Source: Pyricularia pennisetigena
Lineage: Eukaryota > Ascomycota > Sordariomycetes > Magnaporthales > Pyriculariaceae
Reading direction: 5' to 3'
Assembly: GCF_004337985.1 (NCBI RefSeq)
Contig: NC_043741.1
Coordinates: forward strand, 5,419,445 to 5,483,444
Length of the DNA: 64,000 nucleotides
Shown here: in pieces, positions 59,027 through 64,000 of the stretch
How positions within the stretch are numbered: position 1 is the first letter of the stretch
Layout: each line of letters starts with the position of its first letter
Program-made: the position numbers and the translations under genes
Notes under the pieces: generated by a model
Told to the model about the DNA's origin: nothing
The model's database searches: none
The model's input: only the letters and a program-made list of their open reading frames with translations

Positions 59027-60855
59027 CTACCTGATCAGACGCTCTTTGGTGCCGTTCTCATATATTTTCGCTACTGGGGTCTGTGGTTTTGCACATGTAT
59101 TAGCTGCCCAGAAATCACGAGAAAATAAACGATGAAGCCAAAAACACGAGGACANNNNNNNNNNGTGCATACAAGATCCATGTGGTGGGTATCGTTGAAC
59201 TTGCAAGCATCACCGATGCCGCAGGCGCGGCCGAATCGGCAGTGGTGCGCGTAGTAGCAATCAAAATCCTCGCAACCGATGCCATTGTCGCAGTACGTGC
59301 CACGGGCTCGGTGTTTCTGGACCAGCAGCTCCTGACCTTTGAGGCGCGGACCGTGCTCGTACTTGCAGTGCTCCTCTTCCTCGCAGTACCCTGCCAGGTG
59401 GTAACGATTGCAAAAGTTGCGGCCGTTGGCGGCCTTCTTGTCGTTATATGATTTGTAGGCGACGGGGTTGTGACGAGGCAGTTCCTCGTCGAGGCGCTCG
59501 GACGAGGCGTTTACATAATAGTACTTGAGAGAGGCAGAAGCTGTCTTTTTGGGTGCAATGTCGATAGTGAGTGGCGCCGTCGCCGAGGCGGCCGTCCCCA
59601 CGCTTGCGTAGCTTGAAGGAGCAGTTGGGGCTGGGGAGGTTGAAGACACCGACTGGGGTGGTGACGAGGTCGAGGGTGCTGGAGGAAACGGCTGCATGGA
59701 AGCAATGCTGCCGAGCCTGTCGCGGACAGCAGAGCCTGGTTGGGCCCCTGGCGACATGAAGGAAAATATCGAGGCTGGACTCGAGGCCGAGTTACCAAAT
59801 CCAGGGATGCCGGTGTTTCGAACAGATAAGCCCGTCGTTGATATTTGGATGTTAGGCTTGGTGATGAGCTCCGGGCGAAAGACGGTAGGAAACCTGGCGA
59901 GAGGTAGGCCCAAGCGGATGAAACCAGGCGTGGCTGGAGAGGCCTCCAGCAGTGAAAGCTTGGGACCGACGATAGGGTCCTGCTTGTATGGTTCAAGAAC
60001 AGGCAAGTAACCATTATCATGGCATGGTCCAAAGATCACGTGCTTGCATTGGGAGAGACGAGACATAACACGCAAAGTCTCACGGATTTTATGGTCCGTT
60101 CGTTCCTTGCCGGGACCAACATCAATAAACGAAAATAGTGCTGTGTGGTTGACTATCAGTTTGATTCAAAATGCACCAGCGAGGTGAGCAAAACAAAAGC
60201 GTCAGGCAACGATACTCACATTGGGCCTGACCAAACGCATGGGCAAAGGCAGTCAACTGTTTGAATCCATCTTCAAGTATACCAGACGCATGAAGCGTCT
60301 TGGCTAAACCCTCAAAGTTGACAATAACCTGAACCATGATATTCAAATTGTCGATCGACGTTTCAGGATGGATGGTTTTGATGTGTTTGCGAATCTGGGT
60401 CAAAAGTTCAAACGCGCAATCTGTTCCACCTTCGGCGCCCCGGGCCAAGAGCTCGTCACGAAAAATGGCACCATCGCCGTCAATAATAACAAAAGCTATC
60501 GGATTAGATTCCTGGGAGTAGGGCGAGCCAGATCATAACAAAGGTGTATAATATTAGTGACAGGGGCAGACCGGACGAGAGTATACGGGTAGATTCGGTA
60601 TCAGGCACTTACATTCGAGAGTTTAAGTTGATTCAACTCGGCCTCCAGGCTGCGATTTTCTCGCTGCCACATAGCCAGCGACTTGCGCTCCTGCTCGTAA
60701 TCGTTGCATTTTTCCAGATAAAGTGCTTCTAGCTTTCCATACTCGGTCACAAGTCTGGTCAGGAGCTTTTCTCGACGATGATCGCTGTCCCTGAAATGTT
60801 GTATCTCGGCATTCAAAACCTCCATTAGATCTTTTTCGTTCGGCCCTGAGGACAT
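59027..60855 (-). CDS. CCCH zinc-finger protein with coiled coil and NYN-like region
   Basis: Exons 60855-60613, 60511-60220, 60140-59173 and 59080-59027 give 518 residues (1557 nt). Residues 1-81 are a coiled coil (DHRREKLLTRLVTEYGKLEAL). Residues about 86-225 look like a NYN/PIN-type nuclease fold: FVIIDGDGAIF, then FIDVGPGKERTDHKI and HVIFGPCHDNGY supply spaced acidic residues. A Pro/Ser-rich linker follows. The first finger (NFCNRYHLAGYCEEEEHCKYEHG) is a canonical C-x8-C-x5-C-x3-H; two less regular Cys/His clusters follow (YCDNGIGCEDFDCYYAHHC, CGIGDACKFNDTHH). The last intron (59172-59081, donor GTATGC) contains a 10-base N gap; the acceptor used restores HHMDLTPVAKIYENGTKERL. Annotated relatives in fungi carry only a generic zinc-finger name; RNA binding or turnover is an inference. 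Confidence 0.87.
59155..59164. other. Assembly gap (10 N)
   Basis: Ten undetermined bases lie inside the last intron of the CCCH zinc-finger gene. Flanking donor and acceptor are intact, so the predicted protein is unaffected. Confidence 0.99.
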
Positions 60856-62714
60856 GGCGAGCAGAACGGGTTGTAAGTCGGCAGGTAGCCAAAACAAAGA
60901 GAAGACGAAAAAAAAAAAAAATGTCAAGAGTGAAGGATATGTGAAATCTCCACTCAAAAACAGTCGAAAATGTATGAAGAGGAACGGGTTGCCTTTGATT
61001 TCGTGATTTACCTCCCGTCTGTTTATCAATACTGCCACTGTCGACACTTGACGTGCTTCCAAGCGACGTAACCAGGGAAACAAAAGAGTTTGGGGATAGG
61101 AACCGATAAAATGATAACTGCAAAAGGTGGTTATTCGAATTGAAGAACAGCTGATGAGCGAAACATAAAAAGAGTAAGACAGAATGGAATGTGGGTGCAG
61201 GGAGGTCCATAGTGTGGAGAACAGCTGATCCTGGTGGTAGTACAATGGTATCAAGGCGATCAGGGCGTGTGTTGTTTACGGTGGGGATTTGAGAGCGGCA
61301 CCTAACCCTGTATGCGGCTTGCAACAGATGGCGCCAGCATAATTGGAGCTGCGTAAAGGTAAGGGCAAGAGCCAACAAGACCCAACAAGACCCAAGGTAA
61401 TCCGAGCCACATTCCGGCCATGTACATAGAGTGCTACTCGATATCATCCAATGTAACATTATACTGCAAACAGCCGTAGACGAGAACGACCGGCTGATTT
61501 TGCTTGCTCTCAAGCGAAGAGCAAACAAGCGCAAGCAAAGCGCAATCAAGGCAGACTTTCGAGAATATTAGCTCAACCCCTGACATAAAGACTAGGACTG
61601 GGCTGTATGTTTTTATGAGCATTGAACAATTTTTCCCAAGCTCCTTCGTCATGAGTAAAGCGCCCCTGAAGCATTTACGGGGTTGTTGTGTATTTAGATT
61701 CAAGTACCGGTAGCAAAAGCAGTACATCGCCCGAAAATCGCCACCATCCAGATGCAACATGACGAATTGGTAGTCTGATAGATATGACTGCCAAGCTAGC
61801 GGAGTACTGTGTAATGTCATCAGGTACATGTACCTTTTGCTACCCCGAAAAGTTATCGCGCACATCGATGCTGCACTAACAGTTTGCTGGACGTAAATAC
61901 TGTAGCTGGAGTTTGTACCTTATGCAGCGGAACATGGTGGGGCGGATCGACGTGGCCACCAGAGCCCAATATCATCTGTCAAAACCTTCATACCACAGTA
62001 GTGGCATACGTAGTCGAGCAAGTTAGGCAAGTAAGCTAGGTAACCAAAAGTATGCAGAGGTAGGAAATTACCTTCAAACTTTCTTAGATTCTGCCATTCC
62101 CAAAGCCCAATCGCACACGTCCGGCTTGTAAAGCATCAAGTATCGAAATTAACAGCCACTATCGGCCTCTTCTAGTTTGATCTCCAGACTGGTGGCTGAT
62201 TAAAGCAATCGAAACTGGAAGGCGGAGAAACCAACTAACTCTATGAGGCTCCATCTCAAAGAACATGGAGCACGTATCTTGGCGACGGCTGAGACGCCCC
62301 ACTTGAAGCTCAATCCTCAGCCAATCATTCGAGCTTCGCGTTGCCTGTAGCCAGTAAGGGTGAGCCTGGAGAGCTTGCTGTAAATTTTTAGTCCGATGGA
62401 TGGTACCCAAGGTAACAAACAAAGTCAACACGGCCTGTTTTTTTTTGGGTCGTGCCGTCGTCACCAAGAGAAAAAAAGAATCCGTCAGACTCGTGCATCG
62501 TGGGCGGAGCGCGCCGTAGATTTATCAAACTTGCAACATCCAGCCCATCAAAGCAACGACACATCGCCATCTAGAAAGCAGCGTTTTCTTTTAAATAATC
62601 GTCATGAATTGAACGCCCAATCCACGTCATATTACTGCATCCATCCGGCGCCGGATCCGTCCTGCCGTCCATCTGAAATAACCTCGTGTGCATCGCCTGC
62701 ACCCCAGGGCCGCC
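60856..62714. promoter_or_regulatory. Divergent promoter region, CCCH protein / NUP133
   Basis: These 1.86 kb have no recognised gene. ORFs at 60623-61549 and 61434-61865 (both minus) show no similarity and overlap the leader of the CCCH gene. AGGTA/TACCT motifs lie near 62038. Confidence 0.5.
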
Positions 62715-64000
62715 ATGTTTTCACCGACCGCGACCTCAGGCGGGCCGGCCACCGCGACTCGAAGCAGGCGCCGACAGCGCCCTCTGAGCTCGGAGAGCCT
62801 TGTGCCCCAACCCAAAGCAAAGCGCCAGCGGCTTCCGTTGAACGAACAGACCTTTATCAACCCCGACACCACCGAGATGGTCGAGGTCAGGTCCGAAAAG
62901 ATTGCAAAATTACAACCAAAACACGATCGGATCATAAGCCCGCCACAACCGAAGCAAGATCTCAGCGTCAGATCTAAGAAACCGAAACCTGGCGAGCGGA
63001 TCAGCAAAGGCGACGGCAGTGTTATTTTGGTCTGTCTTGCCCGTTGATCACCGTTCCACCAAACCACTCCTTGTTCTTTGCGGGTTTGCTAATATCCATA
63101 TATTTAACCGCAGACTACCAACAATGCATACACTGTCAGCAAACTGCCAGCTCTGCCCGACCGCTTGCGTGCAGATGTCGAAAGTATGTCCGCAGTGATC
63201 CCGTCTCTGTTTTGTGCGCGTTATATCTAATAGTTGTCCCTTTGTAGGTCAACAACATGGCGCATTATACTCGTCCACCGGCCATGCGCTTACGCTCACG
63301 CATACACATGCATTCGTCTGGCCTTACACAATCAACAATCCCTCGCCCGAAACATTTGTCTTCGACCTCGACTACCCTTCGCGACACTCTTCCGATCCCT
63401 TACCGCTCGGCTCCCTGGTAGCACCATCAGCCTCTGCCGATGAGCCCGGTCTTGTTGTGGTCATGCCCGTCAGTGGCAAGATCTCATATTGGGAATCCAT
63501 TTCCAGTGCCGCAACGCTCACATTCATGCGCCAACAACGAAATGGTATCGAGAACGCTATCCCTGGCATGTTCTCGGGGGAGCACGTCGTTCAGATCCTG
63601 AACGTGGAGACGGCAGGTTTTATCCTTGCGTTCAGCAGCGGACGAATGGCACACCTCAGCGTCAGGGATGGCCACGGCCGTCCTACAATATCTGTCCAGT
63701 TTCTCCGCAGCGGCATGTCACAGAGTGGCGGCGGGTTTTTGGGAAGTATTCGTCATGTTCTCAAGCACTCGGCCATCAGGGGAGATCTTGCTGCAGTCAG
63801 GGCAGGTCCTCCCACGAAAGCTGGAGAACGCAACATTGCGGCCGCGACGTCCAAGGGAAAGATCACGACCTGGAGGGTTCAGAGAGGTGGACACCATGAC
63901 GTACTCGCCGAGGTCGACGTTCGGGATGCAATTCTACTTAAGCTGGAGAGCCGGTCGACTGTAGGCCGTTCTTCTGGTTCATCCTCGGGATTCGAGATCC
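62715..64000 (+). CDS. NUP133: Nucleoporin Nup133-like, N-terminal part (3' truncated by window)
   Basis: Scaffold nucleoporin of the Y-shaped (Nup84/Nup107) complex. Exons 62715-63029, 63114-63183 and 63248 to beyond 64000 encode the first 379 residues. Introns are 84 bp (donor GTCTGT, branch GCTAAT) and 64 bp. The start MFSPTATSGGPATATRSRRR leads into a basic N-terminal tail; then come LPALPDRLRADVESQQHGAL and a beta-propeller-like part (HTHAFVWPYTI, GLVVVMPVSGKISYWESIS, GFILAFSSGRMAHLSVRDGH, ISVQFLRSGM). The third exon stays open to the window end, so the alpha-helical stack and C-terminus lie outside. The family is recognised from memory of fungal Nup133 N-terminal propellers. The very basic first 40 residues could bind membrane or DNA; this is not shown. 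Confidence 0.88.

Overview
This window is nuclear DNA of a filamentous ascomycete (Pezizomycotina). Protein similarity recalled from Neurospora and related fungi points to a Sordariomycete, but the genus cannot be fixed from sequence alone. The evidence is short GT..AG introns of 44-303 bp with GCTAAC/CTGAC-like branch sites, widely spaced genes on both strands without operons, long pyrimidine-rich leaders, many A/T homopolymers, and single-copy eukaryotic housekeeping genes. Sixteen complete protein genes and two edge-truncated ones are supported. For every multi-exon complete gene the proposed exons sum to a multiple of three.

Left part (1-22.5 kb): the 3' end of DNA polymerase delta (+) converges on a large GMC oxidoreductase-alpha/beta hydrolase fusion (-). 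After a 5.3 kb gene-free stretch come NADP-glutamate dehydrogenase (-), the COMPASS histone H3K4 methyltransferase SET1 (-) and an uncharacterised disordered protein (-).

Central part (23-38.6 kb) is compact: tropomyosin (+), RRP17/NOL12-like (-), BIG1-like ER protein (+), TRM112 (-), an ER cyclophilin with two possible C-termini (-), TLG1-like SNARE (+), GLE1 (-) and SSD1 (+). Several of these serve ribosome biogenesis (RRP17, TRM112), the ER-Golgi pathway (BIG1, cyclophilin, TLG1) or mRNA export and translation (GLE1, SSD1). This is ordinary housekeeping content and not a functional cluster.

Right part (38.6-64 kb) is sparse: a secreted ferritin-like Rds1-type protein (+), V-ATPase catalytic subunit A (-), a DUF4048-like protein (-), a Rad9/Crb2-type BRCT checkpoint mediator (+), a protein with a coiled coil, a NYN-like region and CCCH fingers (-), and the 5' part of nucleoporin Nup133 (+), which runs off the window end.

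The most notable observations are: (1) an in-phase alternative 3' exon that would turn the soluble HVEL-tailed ER cyclophilin into a membrane-anchored form; (2) a hydrolase domain with Cys in the nucleophile position, fused to a cholesterol-oxidase-like GMC domain; (3) loss of the fourth CysA cysteine in Pol delta; (4) a 176-codon open frame in phase upstream of the 9-nt first exon of VMA1; (5) a Regnase-like pairing of NYN-like and CCCH regions. Two short N gaps (15934-15940 and 59155-59164) both fall in introns.
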